64,000 nucleotides of DNA from Capsicum annuum (Eukaryota > Streptophyta > Magnoliopsida > Solanales > Solanaceae), in NCBI RefSeq assembly GCF_002878395.1, contig NC_061120.1, forward strand, positions 113,959,212 through 114,023,211. Reading direction: 5' to 3'. The translations under genes were made by a program, and so were the position numbers. Below are positions 11,871-23,679 of the stretch, in pieces. The notes under the pieces are model-generated. The model worked only from the letters and a program-made list of their open reading frames with translations. It was not told the DNA's origin and made no database searches. Every line of letters starts with the position of its first letter. The stretch's first letter is position 1.

Positions 11871-12830
11871 GATATTCACCATTTGGATCTCATTGGAGTA
11901 CATCTCTCTGACTTTGATGATCGTGGTGTGTTTGTGAAATATTTGGTACAATCATCTTTTTATTTTAAAATAAAGGAGAAACAGGTGTTAGACTCTCTTT
12001 TGATAAAGATCAAGGATTACATGGGTAAGCAGAAGGCGATGGCCTTTATATCGGTGGTGATGGTATCTTTAGGTACGAAGGGAGGTTTATGTTCTCGATG
12101 TTGATGGATCGGAAGGCATGATGTAGTCGAGGCCCATGAATCTTGGTATACAATTCATCCTTGTTCAACAAAGACGTATCATGATTTTAAGGATATATAT
12201 TGGTGGAATAATATGAATAAGGATATAGCCAACTTTGTGGCTAAGTGAATGGTGTGTCAGCAAGTTAAGGTGGAGCACATGAGGCCCGATGGGATATTTC
12301 AAGAAATTGAATTTCGATGTATAAGTAGGAGATAATCAATATAGATTTTGTTACAGTCCATTTGGGTCACCATGGATAGGATGACTAATTCTACTCATTT
12401 CTTGCCAATGAGGACTAATTATTCTGTCGTGGACTATGCAAAGTTGTTCCTTCAAGAGGTCATAAAGTTGCATGGTGCACGTACCTCGATTATATTTGAT
12501 CGTGGTACTCAGTTTTCATCCCATTTCTAGTACTTTTTTCACCATTTTTGAGGACTAGAGTGAGCCTTAGAACTGCCTTTCACCCATGGGTGGATGGGCA
12601 AGCAGAAAGAACCATTCTATGCTGCGAGTTTTTGTAATTGACTTTGATGGTAGGTTATCCTACCACTTGTATCTCATTGAATTCCCCTATAAAAATAGTT
12701 ACCATTCTAGTATTGATATGGCTCCATTTGACGCATAGTATAGTAGGAGATGTAGATCTCCTATTGGCTGGTTCAAGGTTAGTGATGCAGGGATGTTTGG
12801 CCTAGATTTGGTTCATGAAACACCGTGGGT
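11871..12830 (+). pseudogene. Integrase remnant, chromovirus
   Basis: The linker after RNase H is followed by a damaged HHCC finger at about 12125-12270 ('MVCQQVKVEHMRPDG'). The core follows: 12348-12530 reads 'WVTMDRMTNSTHFLP' and 'TSIIFDRGTQFSSHF', the usual second-Asp region. 'TAFHP'-like and 'MAPFDA' phrases follow to about 12740, then 'CRSPIGWF'. It stops near 12825 without the C-terminal or chromodomain part and abuts LTR-like sequence, so the 3' end was lost. Confidence 0.75.
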
Positions 12831-13075
12831 TCTTGTTATTTCAAGCTTCTTAAGTCTTCAGCTTTCTGATCATCATACAATATACCTTACTAGTTATATG
12901 TTATGGGTACGAGTTAGATGACCCAACTTATAAGTGTTGTGTCTGGTGGTTGTGTTTATGTTGTGGTTACGGGTTGGTGGTGACTTGTCATATATTTATG
13001 AAACAATAAGTATAGTTCCCCACTGTATGGTTTCTAGTGTCTAGCCTAGATGTCCTGCTTAGGGTATTACTTGAA
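12831..13075 (+). repeat. Chromovirus-type LTR start, left part of an interrupted LTR
   Basis: Phrases such as 'gggtacgagttagatgaccc' and 'gtgttgtgtctggtgg' resemble the early part of this LTR class. The sequence resumes at 27983 after the Athila-like insertion, and the join across the ggata duplication reads smoothly. Confidence 0.45.
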
Positions 13076-13080
13076 GGATA
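13076..13080. repeat. Target site duplication ggata, left copy
   Basis: Exact match to 27978-27982 and immediately outside the outer Athila-like element, as expected for LTR-retrotransposon integration. Confidence 0.75.
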
Positions 13081-14738
13081 TGTTGTGCTGAAGAGCACAC
13101 ACAAGTGTACTTGGTTTAACCAAGTAATACAGTGGCTTTATAAAAAGCCAAATATCGATCCCTCAGAGACTTGTTTTAAACAACTATCCAATTCTAGTTT
13201 GACTATAGAGATTTAAATTGATCCAATCGTAACCAAGAGAGTTTTGAGAGTCATAAACTAAAAGTAGACTAAAATAATATGGGAAAGTAAGGACTTTGGA
13301 CAATCAATGTATTAAAACCTGGGGTACAAACACTCCGAACAATCTTACTATGCTATTGAACTTCATTCATTATATTTCTTATCTTTATCATTGATTCACG
13401 GGGTTGATATTAAGATCATGGTCTCTTGATACACTAATCACCTATCTAAATTAGACCCATAACTATATCGATGAGCAGGGATGTGAGAACTAAGATAAAC
13501 ACATTTTTTTGTCACCCATAGTGAACTAATCAAGTCTTCAAGGTATATCCCTATCCTAGTCGCTAATTCAAATTCCTTATTTTATAAAAGAATAAGAACC
13601 TTACTCTATCTATCCCCACGTTCTATCTTCTAATTCCCCATCTCCAGATCACAAAGTCAAAAATTGATATATTTTAAGGGTCATGAATTCTTAAAATAGT
13701 GATAACAAGGATAAATAAACAATAAAATATGATAAGCAATCCAAGCGAACTCAATTCAAAGCGAAAGTAAACTAGTTCTTGGCTTTATCCCCGGAAAGGG
13801 GGCGTTTAGCAACTAATCGACATAACCGTAATCAATATCATTGAACACATGATATAATACATTTAAAATATTAAGTAAATAGAAATAAACCTCAAAATAA
13901 GTGTTGGGCATCCTCTATCCAAAGCCAAAGATGTTCAAAAGTACCCAAAAGTGATTTACTAAGTATTAACGTGTTGTATTTATAGTGGGAGAAGTTGGCC
14001 GTATGTGGACAAAAAAGTGTGGCGTACTACTCTCTCTATTGTCCTAACATACATAACACCTTTCTCTCTACACTGGAATATGGTGCAAAACTTTCTGCTT
14101 ACTCCTTTGAAAATGGCCCGCGACGCCCCTATATCGCGTAGGCTCACTAGAAATTGTCACTTTGACGTTTAACTCTCCCTGTGGATTTCTCCTTTTACCC
14201 CAAGCCTTATGGTGTTGTTTTTCCTTGATTTAAAGCTTTTTAAAAATTAATATATCTTTATGATCAACACATCAAGAATCCTATAACATTAAATACCACG
14301 GATTAAAGCTCAAAACAACAAACAATCCATAACGATGACTAGAAGCTTAAGCTAAGACTAGGCTTGCCCACGTTGAACTTTAACTTATTGTTTTGAATTC
14401 TTAATTTAATTGCACTTTTAACATTATAAAAAAGTTTTTCCACTAATAATTACACAATAATACCATTAGTAATTCATTAAATGCATTAGAATCCATCACG
14501 ATAGACTAGACAAACACCTAGCTCATGCTAGTAACGCTAGTTTTCTCAGTTGAACTCTAAGTGATCAATTTGAACCCAAACTTGTTTAAAAACACCTTTA
14601 AACAATTTAATCACATACTTAAACACTTGGATACTTATTTATATCATTATTTATTCATTAATCACATAAGTTTCCCTCTAAATAAGCCCAAATAAGCTGG
14701 GATAACAACACTAAAGTGCATAAATACACCTCAGTTCA
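13081..14738 (-). repeat. 3' LTR of outer Athila-like element
   Basis: About 1.66 kb. On the plus strand it starts 'tgttgtgctg' and contains 'gtgtacttgg', 'ccaagtaatac' and 'atcgatccctcagaga', shared by all six LTRs of this class in the window. It ends at 14738, next to 'ccaccccacactt', the polypurine tract read on the other strand. It pairs with 26325-27977. Confidence 0.85.
13976..13985 (-). promoter_or_regulatory. LTR TATA box (minus strand)
   Basis: CTATAAATAC on the minus strand. The same site is found in the other LTRs at 18733-18742, 24566-24574, 27209-27218 and 55832-55841, so it is probably the conserved core promoter of this family. In 49145-49154 it is altered to CTATTAATAG. Confidence 0.55.
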
Positions 14739-14752
14739 CCACCCCACACTTA
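14739..14752 (-). other. Polypurine tract of outer element
   Basis: On the minus strand AAGTGTGGGGTGG lies directly before the 3' LTR. The same purine tract is next to the LTR at 49920, and its 'cc..cacact' form is partly decayed at 19463. It primes plus-strand DNA synthesis in LTR elements. Confidence 0.65.
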
Positions 14753-16354
14753 AAGACTTGTTCATCCTCGAAAAACTATTAAATCTAAGCATCGTAAGAT
14801 GAGGTGACTATATACTTGTAATACAAGCAAGACAATTAAGCTAGTACTACAATGACTACACAAAATGCAAGTTTCTAAACTAGGTATGTTTTTCACAATT
14901 GAAAGTTCAAGAATGCTACTGGAAAACACCCTACCCTCAAGAATTGACTCACTTAATTGGAAAACTCATACATATTGTTCAATCACAGAAATCATATAAT
15001 TCACATTAATTTCATCAAACATATGCCCTCACATCAAGAGAGTTACCTATAAGAACTAACATAAATGTGATCTGTCATGAAATAGGCACAAGAATCAAAT
15101 TGGGCTCACTCTTACAAATAATTCACATGTTACACATGATGAACCATAGGCTTTACCATAGTGTAGCACTCCACAAACATCAAAATGTTAAGGATTAGGA
15201 TCAAATAGGTCTTTATGGGTTTTAATGCATGCTAAAGGATGGGTTGGAACTATTCTAGCCAATAATAGTTGCTATCATCCCTAAACACTATAATACATCA
15301 CATTATACAATCAACTAACCTTTAACAACCAAATTCCACCACTTTTGGCTACCTCTATCTTTTGTTTCACCCCATCTCATTAAGATCATTTACATACACT
15401 ATAGTGGGAGTATTCTATACACATAACTTATTCAATTTGAATAAATTTTTACTCTTTTCATTACTCAACTCCTACAAAAATACATATCATTTTTATTACA
15501 TCAAAATGTATTACTAGAGGCTTCAATTTGACATTTTCCCTCTTGAATCTCCAAACTCCTTGCTCAATTAATTTTATACTAAAGCACTTAAGAGTTTTTC
15601 GATAAAAATAAAGTCAATTAAAGAAGGGGGTTAGGCTGCATATTAGGCTACCAAAGTAAAAGCTAAAGGATAAATAGGGCTAACTAAGATTATGCAAAAA
15701 GGTAGGTCAAAACAAAGTTTGAAACAAGGCTACCAAAGAAATGCAAATAACATATCCTAAACCAACACTCTTTATTTTGCTCTGTACACACAATACAAAA
15801 GTTCTAGCGTCAAATGAAACATGGAATATACAAACAACCTCACATATACAGGGCACAAGCTCAACTCAAGCAGGATCATCATAGACTCTTAACCAAATAA
15901 TCACAAGAATTAAACATTAAGCCAACAAGTACAAAAGTCATAATCATGATCCTAGGAGTAAAAAAAGTAGTAATTCACTCATTCAACATGATTTTACAAC
16001 CAAAACACTTATATCTTGTAGCCACATATAGAAACAACAAAACTATCTTATTTATTCCTAACACAATTTTTTTTAAAATTACCTTAAAAATAGGAATTTC
16101 CCTACCCCACAGATAAAAATCTACTTTATCCCTAAAGTATAATTTGAAATTAGAGATAGAAATATTCCCTTAGGACTCTAGGCCTAGCTAGTAACATCTT
16201 TACACATAAAGAGGGTCCGAGGACCCCATAATTAGTCTTCTCCACGCTCTATAGATCAGGTTTTCTGGTACTTAGACTTCCTATCAACTTATGACTAAAA
16301 AAAAAGAACTAGTGAAGCAACAACTAAAAATACTAAAAATAAAACCTTTATTAA
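14753..16354 (-). other. Non-coding 3' tail of outer element
   Basis: About 1.6 kb with no convincing frame. It aligns in order with 19463-21078 of the inner element, and its first 770 bp also align with 49920-50683. Shared phrases include 'gctagtactac.atgactacac', 'gtgtagcactcca' and 'actatagtgggag'. In autonomous relatives this region lies between pol and the 3' LTR. Confidence 0.7.
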
Positions 16355-16401
16355 CTTGGGTTGCCTCCCAAGCAACACTTGATTTAGCGTCGCGGAACGA
16401 C
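16355..16401 (-). other. Paired-hairpin motif after the coding region (outer copy)
   Basis: On the minus strand, GTCG-ttccg-CGAC (16389-16401), then 16 nt, then CTTGGG-AGGCAA-CCCAAG (16355-16372). The second is a perfect 6-bp stem with a 6-nt loop. Equivalent motifs with the same spacing lie at 21079-21125 and 38159-38205. The function is unknown to me; an RNA structure in the transcript is the simplest reading. Confidence 0.65.
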
Positions 16402-16419
16402 CCTAATTCTAACTCATCC

Positions 16420-17040
16420 ATTTTCATCATTCCCTTCCTCATACTTGGATGCCATCTTCTTATTCATTTCTGACCTTTTGACTATGAACTCTCAAGGTCA
16501 ACATCTTTCTCAAAAATAGCCATTTTAGGATCATCAATCTGCATCAAGTCAGGTTGGGGTATTTGTGGCTTTGGATGCTCAATGAGAGTCCAAAGAGGTT
16601 TTTTGTGGAATAAACTTTACCTCCCCATACTTATCCCCTTCGACCATAGTAATCATACACAAATATTTATAATGGGATAGAGTGTTGAAGGGCTTGTATA
16701 CTTCAAAAACTGCGTCATCATCATCCATCCTCATTGTGAGTGTGCCCTCTCTTACATATATTAAAGCTCCTCTCACTGCCAAGAATGGATGTCTAAATAT
16801 GAATGGCACTCTTTCATCTACCTTAAATTCCAAAACAATATCTTCAGTAGGAAAAATAAACTTACCGACTTTGATGAGAACATCCTTTTTGATTCCTTTG
16901 GGGCTGGCTAGGGTCTTCTTTGCCAATTGAAGTATAACAGTGCTCGGTCTTGGCTTTCCCATTCCCAACTTGTTAAACAAAGATAGGGTCATCAAGTTGA
17001 TACTATCCCATAAATCACTCAGTGCATGGACCACCTCACT
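16420..17040 (-). pseudogene. Athila-type aspartic protease (outer element)
   Basis: An open stretch of 151 codons at 16579-17034. Residues about 1-30 read 'ALSDLWDSINLM' then 'LGMGKPRPSTVILQLA', where the family has ALCDLGASINLM and LGLGEP.P..V.LQLA. The catalytic D-L-G has become D-L-W. Residues about 48-60 read 'DVLIKVGKFIFP' and about 80-90 'PFLAVRGALIYVREG', matching the usual 'RPFLATG.ALIDV..G'. About 25 codons of linker follow and then the non-coding hairpin region. No RT follows, unlike autonomous Athila elements. Confidence 0.8.
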
Positions 17041-17852
17041 ATTTCTAATTTCAATAGGGAGAGTGAATCTCCTGCGACATCCTGTACCTTAACTTTGTTA
17101 GTGACCAGATCCTTTAAGTACTTAGAATGCTTGGGAATTCCTTGGAAAACATCTAAAAGAAGAAGGTTATTATGCAACTCTAAATGTATCAAAAAACTTC
17201 TTGAAACATGAATGCTCCTTCACTTTTCTATAACTTTGTGGGAACGGTGGTGGTAGTCTCTGCATCACCTATTCAGCGACTTTGGTTTTGTAGTACTCAG
17301 ACTTTCTTCAATTTTAGTAACTTGTTCATCTACTTGTTTAGGAACAAAATCAGCATCTACCTCCTAAGTTATCTTCAGAGGTTCTTCATTAATCTCTTTA
17401 CCACTCCTAAAAGTTATTGCCATTACTTGTTTAGGATTTTCTGTGTCATTTGTCAAACCACCTTGAGGCCTAGTATTTTGTGTTGCTGCTATCTAACTTA
17501 TCTGTAACTCCAAGATCCTTGTAGCTACTGTTGAATCCTTATATCCACAGCCAACTGTACTTGAGCAACCATAATTTGCTTCAGCATCTCTTTGACATTG
17601 ATCCTTTGGGTTGTGGGTTGATTTTTGTTAACCTGCTGCTGCTGAACTTTTTTTGTTGGGCATTCCATTATTAATTTGGTGGTTAAGTCTAACACTTTAG
17701 GTTGTATAATTTGGTCTTTGAACATTACCCACAAACAAAACTGAGTAAGGATGGCCATCATACATATTTGTAGAATGCCTACTATTGCTACAAACCATGC
17801 ACCAAATGATTGTCTACAAAATTGCAACAAATGTTGCTGCAGGCTGTGTAAC
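17041..17852 (-). pseudogene. Gag C-terminal part (outer element)
   Basis: Fragments on the minus strand include 'QNTRPQGGL', 'NDTENPKQVMAITFRSGKE' and 'NEEP', matching the Athila gag end 'RPQG.LPSDTE.NPK....ITLRSGKE'. Stops and frameshifts are frequent. The open frame at 17525-17914 is partly gag but runs across the inner-element boundary into LTR sequence, so its N-terminus is artefactual. Gag continues on the other side of the inner insertion at 25303. Confidence 0.7.
17848..17852. repeat. Target site duplication of inner element, left (gtaac)
   Basis: Matches 25298-25302 (gtaaa) at 4 of 5 positions. Joining the sequence across the insert restores continuous gag, aligning with the inner element's own gag near 22635-22675. 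Confidence 0.6.
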
Positions 17853-19462
17853 TGACAGCGCACAAGCATATACGCAAGTGTACGTGGTCTACCAAGTAAT
17901 ATAGTGGCCTTCAAGAGAGCCGAATATTGATCCCACAGGGAATAGATCTAACAACTATTCAATTTCAGTTCCAATTCATACTCAATTAGTGTAAGAGTAA
18001 CAAAAAAGGTGTTTGAAATTTATAAACTAATGGTAGACTAAACAATACGTTAAGTAAAACTCTTGAGATAATTAATAGGAGAAATCCCAGGGTTAAATCA
18101 ATCTGAACAATCATACAACATTATTGAACTTCATTTGTTAACTAGATTATCTTACTTGTTGATTCGTAGGGTTAATTGCATGGTCATGGTCTCCCGATCT
18201 CTGACCGTTTACCTTATTTAGACATTAAAACTACATTATTGAGTGGAGTATAATAATCCAATTATGCATTTAACATTATCATCCTACACGTGAATCAAGT
18301 AAGACTTCTAGGTAAATCCCTATCCTAGATGCTAATTCAAATTCCTTATTAATAAAAGAATAAGAACCCTACTTTGTTCATCCCCACTTTTATCTCCCTA
18401 TTCCCTCTCCCAAAATCACAAGGTTTACAATATATATATTCTAAGGTTGATCAATCCTTAAAATATTAAAAACAAGGATAAACAAACAACAAAATATGAT
18501 AAGCAAATTAAATGAAATCAATTCAAAATGATAATCTTCATGTTCTTGGCTTTAACCCCGGAAAGGGAGTTTTTAGCCACTCATGGACATAATCATCATC
18601 CAAATTATTGAATTAATTATCCAAACCATAAATAAACTGAATTTAAAAGGGTATGCACCATAAAATATGTGTAGCAGCTGCTCTTCTAAGCCTCTAAGAA
18701 TCACAAAGTCTTTACAATGTACACACACAGTCCTATTTATAGTAGTTGAAGTTTAGTAGTAAAGGAATCATTGTGGCGCGTTGCTTGCCCAACCTAAGTG
18801 GACATTGTTTCACGTTGTCTGGTTAGGTCATATAGGGGTCTCTACCTGTCCCTATCGCGATACCTTACTGGAAAGTCCATTTGAACATCCAAACTTTGCC
18901 TAGTGCCTTTGTTTTTCATATACACCTTTGTGGTGTGTTTCCAATGAATTTCCAGCCTTTAAATCATCAATATATCACCATGATCTGCTTAAAACAGATC
19001 CTACATTAATTTACACCATGGATTAGAAATCAAAACAAAACTATTTCAAGAATGATGAACTCAAAACATGAGCTAAGACTAGGCTTGCTCATGTTAAACT
19101 TTAATTATTGTTTTACCTCTTGGTTAGATTCAATTGATTATTACACATTATAAACAAGTTTTTCCACATATAAACATACAAATAATCCATTTGGAACTCA
19201 GTTAAAACACTAGAATCCATGGAGATAGACTAGACAAGCACCTAGCGCAAGCTAGTAACACTAGTTTCCTCAATTGAACTCTAAGAAACCCATTTAAGTA
19301 CGAACTTGTTTAGAATTCACGTTGAACATTGTAATAATATACTTGACCACTTAGATTTTTATTTCTATAATCATCACACATAAATCACATGAATTAGTCG
19401 CATAAAAAAAGACTTAACAAGGTAGAATAGTAACATTAGAGTGCATAAATAAGCCAACATCA
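17853..19462 (-). repeat. 3' LTR of inner Athila-like element
   Basis: 1610 bp, TGACAG...CATCA on the plus strand. Contains 'gtgtacgtggtct', 'caagtaatatagtggcc' and a TATA box on the minus strand (18733-18742). It pairs with 23680-25297. Confidence 0.85.
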
Positions 19463-21078
19463 CCATCGCAAGCCTAGTTCATCATCGAACAACTCTTCAC
19501 TAGAAGCATCATAAGCTCAGAAAACTCTCCACTTCTACTACATGCAAGACACACAAGCTAGTACTATATAATGACTACACAGAATACATGTTTCTACACT
19601 AAGCATATTGTATACACTATTGAAAGCTTATGAACACTACTCCAAAACATCCTAGCCTCAAGAATTGAGTCAACACGTGGCAAACTTATGAATATTGCTA
19701 AATCAAGGACATCATACAATAACCCACATTCACCCAATATGTGACCTTAGAACAAGAGAGTTACCCATAATCACTCACAATAATGCAATTTATCATAATG
19801 TGTACAAGAATTATATTTCCCTCACTCTCACAAAGAATTCACAAGTTTTACTACATGAACCATAGGCTTGCCCTTAGTGTAGTACTCCACTAATATCAGG
19901 ATGTTAAGCTTAAGAACAAATAGTTTTTTTTGGGTTGTAATGTAGGCTAAGGGACGGGTAGAAACTATTTTGGACAAGAATAGTGACTATCTTCCCAAGG
20001 CTCTTTAATACATCACGATATACAGTTAAAACCAATCTCCAACAACCAAATTACACCATTTTTATTTACCCCATTCTTTTATTTTCCACCCCACCTTATT
20101 ATGTTCATTTACATACACTATGGTGGGAGGATTCTATGCACACCTTATTCAATTTGAACAAATTTTTATTCTTTTCATTACTCAACTCCCCACAACAAGA
20201 CATAATATTTCTGTTGGACACCAACAACTATCACTTTAGGGACTCAATTTCAACTTTTCTCCTCTTATTTCTCAAACTCATTCCTCAATTAATTTTTAAT
20301 TAAAGTGCATAAGAGCTTTGGATCAAACCAAGATCTATCAAAAGGGGATTAGCATATGTGGCTGCCATAGAAAAAGCTAAAGGCTTAATGGGGCATACTA
20401 GGTTTAAGCTCAAATGTAGGTCAAAAGATGCTATAAAATAAGGTTATCAAAGAAATACCTATATCATCTCATAAACCCACACTCTTTATTTTTCTTTGCA
20501 CATAAACCAAGAAAGTTCTATACATCACACGCAATAAGAAATAAACAACATCTCACATGCACATAGCACATGCTCAACTCACGTAGGATCATCATAGATA
20601 CTCAACCAAACAATAGCATGAATTCAACTTTTAAGCCTACAAGAACAAGAGTCATAATCATGAGCCTAGGAGTCTAAAAAGTAGTCATTCACACAATCAA
20701 CATGCTTTAACAACAATCACACTTATATTATGCAGTCAAATATAGCATCAACAATAATATCACACTTATTCCTAACACAAAAATTTCTATATTTGCCCTA
20801 AAAATTAGGGATTTCCCCCACCCCACACTTAAAAATCTTTTTGTCCCTAAAGTATACTTTAAAAGTAGAGATAAAAATACTTCCTAAGGCCTCTAGGCAT
20901 AGCTAGTAGTATCTTTAAACATCAAGAGGGTTCGAGGACACCACACTTAGTCTTTCCGAAGCTCCATAGCTCAGGCTTCCTGATACTCAGACTTCCAATC
21001 AACTTGTTACTCAACAACAAAAACTACGTGAAGTAAAAAAAAACTAAAAACTACTAAAAGTAAAAGATACCTACTTAA
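19463..21078 (-). other. Non-coding 3' tail of inner element
   Basis: Colinear with 14753-16354 and without a convincing gene. The 106-codon plus-strand frame at 19983-20303 has no recognisable domain and lies in low-complexity AT-rich sequence. Confidence 0.7.
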
Positions 21079-21125
21079 CTTGGGTTGCTTACCAAGAAGC
21101 GCCTGATTTAGTGTCGCGGCACGAC
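21079..21125 (-). other. Paired-hairpin motif after the coding region (inner copy)
   Basis: On the minus strand GTCG-tgccg-CGAC (21113-21125), a 16-nt spacer, then CTTGGT-AAGCAA-CCCAAG (21079-21096). The main stem has one G-to-T mismatch and one loop change compared with 16355-16372. Confidence 0.6.
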
Positions 21126-21420
21126 CCAACTACAACTTAAACAAGTTCCTTCATCCTTGTTGTCACATTTGGAGTCTATCATCTTATTGATTTCTGACGT
21201 CTTGAATATGCACACTAAAGGTCAACTACTTTCTTAACTATTGCCTTTTCCAGATCATGAATCTGCATCATGTCAGGTTTAGGTGGTTGTGGCTTATGGT
21301 GCTCAATAAGGGTGTCCGATGAGGTCTTTTGTGGGATAGACTCCACCACGCGACACTTATCCCCTTCAATTATAGTAATCATATTAAAGTCTTTATAGTG
21401 AGATACTGTGTTAAGCAGTT

Positions 21421-21873
21421 TTACACTTTAAAAATGGCCTTTTCATCCTCCAACCTCATTGCTAGTGTACCCTCTCTCACATTAATTAAAGTTCCTTCTA
21501 TTGCTAAAAATGAACTCCCCATGATTATTATTACTTGTTTGTCTGCATAAATATCTAGAACAATAAAGTCAAAAGGAATATTAAATTTACCAACCTTTAT
21601 GAGAACATCCTCTATCACTCCTTCAAGACAGACTATGGTCCAGTTTGCCAGCTACAGTAGTATAGAGCTTGGTCTAGGCTTCCTCAAACCCAATATGTTG
21701 AACAAAGATAGGTGCATTAGGCTGATACTTGATCCCAAATCAATAAGTGCCTGAACCACGTCGCTATCACCAATCTCAATGGGGTGAGTAAACTTTCCAG
21801 AGTCCTTAAGCTTTTTAGGAATCTTTTGCGTAACCACAAAACTACATTCCTCAGTGAGTGCTACCATCTCCAC
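21421..21873 (-). pseudogene. Athila-type aspartic protease (inner element)
   Basis: Two open stretches, 21652-21873 and 21421-21618, belong to one domain broken by a stop and frameshift near 21630. The first reads 'LTEECSFVV' then 'KIPKKLKDSGKF' and 'ALIDLGSSISLM', keeping the D-L-G catalytic triplet, then 'LGLRKPRPSSI'. The second reads 'EDVLIKVGKF' and 'SSFLAIEGTLINVREG', the typical second half. The catalytic site is better kept than in the outer copy. Confidence 0.8.
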
Positions 21874-21879
21874 ATCCTA

Positions 21880-23600
21880 CAACTTTACTTTATTAGCAAC
21901 CACGCCCCTCAAGTACTTATCATACTTCGGCATTTCCTAAAAAATGTCTTAAAGAGTTAAATTAATGTGAATCCTCTAAATGTGTCAAAGAACTTCTTAA
22001 AACACGCATCCTCTTTTTCTTTCATATGCTTTTGCGTGAAAAGTAGTTGTGGGATCTTCTTCACTTATTTAGAAATTTTTTCTTTTGAGTACTCAATCTT
22101 CCTCGACCTTTTAGCAACTCTTCTATTTACCTATTTAGTCACCACATCAACATCTACTGCCTTAGTTGCCTTTGGAGGTTCTTCATTAAGCTCTTTACCT
22201 TTTCTCAAAGTTTTTACCAATTTTTGTTTTGAGTTTTCTGTATCTCCTGGAAAACCACCTTGAGTCCTAGTATTTAGCCTCTTTGATAACTGCCCCAACT
22301 GCGACTGTAAGATTCTCGTGGCCGCTTTCTGGTTCTTTACAATTGCAACCAACTGTGTTTGTTTAGCTAGAATTTGTTTATTTATCTCTTCGAAGGTTCT
22401 AGTCAACTAGTTTCCTTGTGCCTATGGTTGATGAATTTGCTATTGTTGGGAATTCCAAGGATGATTCAATTGCTGAGTATACCAATTCATATTGTAGGTG
22501 TTACCATAATTTTGCCTTTGAGCATTTCTGACATATATCATAGACTCAAGATTGGCAGCATACATAGCCACTGAATAACCATTGTTGCCACAAATCTCAA
22601 ACCAACCACGGGTATACTAAACTGCATTAACTAGTACTGCAGGTTGTGTAGCTCTAACTTTTAGGATGCTAAATTGAGTGTTTATCAAATTTTGTAATGC
22701 ATTAACCTGAGCTGATAAATAGTGTATTGGTCCACCTCCTAAACTCCTACAACTTTCTTTATGGCACTCCCAGAAACACCATGCCACTATATATTTCCTT
22801 ATGCGAAGTGGTTCAATAAGGTGAATAGATCATTATAAGTAACCTTCAGCGCTTGACCACCTATAGCTGAATCTAGCAATTTTTTTGTGCTATGGTCAAG
22901 TGCTTTTACAAAATTATGAGCAAGCACCTCATTAGACTATTAATGATATGGATATTCCCAAAAAAGTTACTTGAACTACTCCCAAGGATGATAGATATTC
23001 TTGTCTGGCCTCTATTTAACGCTTAAAATATCACTACAAAGTTTTGTAGTCTTAACAGACAAAAAGAATCTGATAAGGAACTTTCGGGATAAGTCATCCC
23101 ATGATGTGATTGAATTTTCTGGCTTGGGGTTCAAACATCTTTTAGTTTCCCTAATAGGGGAAGAGTGTCAACCTCACATATCAACATTCACATATGTCGG
23201 AATAAATGTGTCAGTGAGCTCAATGAAGTTATGCAATTTACAGGTGGATCTTCATGTGGAAGCCTTATAAACTCTCCACTGCTAATCAACAGCTGCCCCA
23301 TTTATTATTTTTCTCGAACCTTACTCTAGCAGCTAGTTTCTGGAAAGGTGAGGTTAGATTTGCCAAAAGTGGGATTGCTACTTCTTTGACTGCGGGTTGA
23401 TTGTTCATCAACCATGATAGTAGGATTATATTGATCTTCTTTGATTTTCAGAATAAATGGGAGAAGGATTGCTTCTCTTCTTTGTTGATCGATGAGTTGC
23501 TCAGGTTTGGGGCTTGGTTCAACCATTCCCTAATCCCTTGCCAACTTAATACTTTGAATATCTATACCCTGCAAATACAAAACCTAGACCAAGTGTAAAG
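21880..23600 (-). pseudogene. Athila-type Gag (inner element)
   Basis: Multiple open pieces in order on the minus strand. An N-terminal piece is at 23326-23526. A core piece with 'HEDPPVN' lies near 23240. A knuckle-like region near 22590 reads 'FEICGNNGYS', matching the Athila phrase 'CEICGG.H'. 22131-22406 holds 'LSKRLNTRTQGGFPGDTEN' and 'GKELNEEP'. The zinc knuckle has lost its spacing cysteines. Stops separate the pieces. The PBS lies about 50 bp upstream, as expected. Confidence 0.75.
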
Positions 23601-23653
23601 CACCAAAGAATTGTAAAAATTAAAACTACAAATAAAATAGTTGCCAAATTATA

Positions 23654-23673
23654 AATCCCCAACAACGGTGCCA
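23654..23673 (-). other. Primer binding site, tRNA-Asp type (inner element)
   Basis: The minus strand reads TGGCACCGTTGTTGGGGATT, against TGGCGCCGTTGCCGGGGATC expected for plant tRNA-Asp(GTC), which Athila-type elements use. The differences are mostly CpG-type decay. It is 6 nt from the LTR. Confidence 0.75.
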
Positions 23674-23679
23674 AAAACT

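Noticed and set aside
17525..17914. 129-codon minus-strand ORF as an independent gene
   Set aside because: Its N-terminal part is translated LTR and the rest is Athila-like gag; it crosses an insertion border.
19983..20303. 106-codon ORF in the inner element tail
   Set aside because: Not kept in the colinear tail of the outer element, low complexity, no motif.
23654..23673. A tRNA-Asp gene fragment
   Set aside because: Only the 3' 20 bases match and they sit next to an LTR, so it is a primer binding site.
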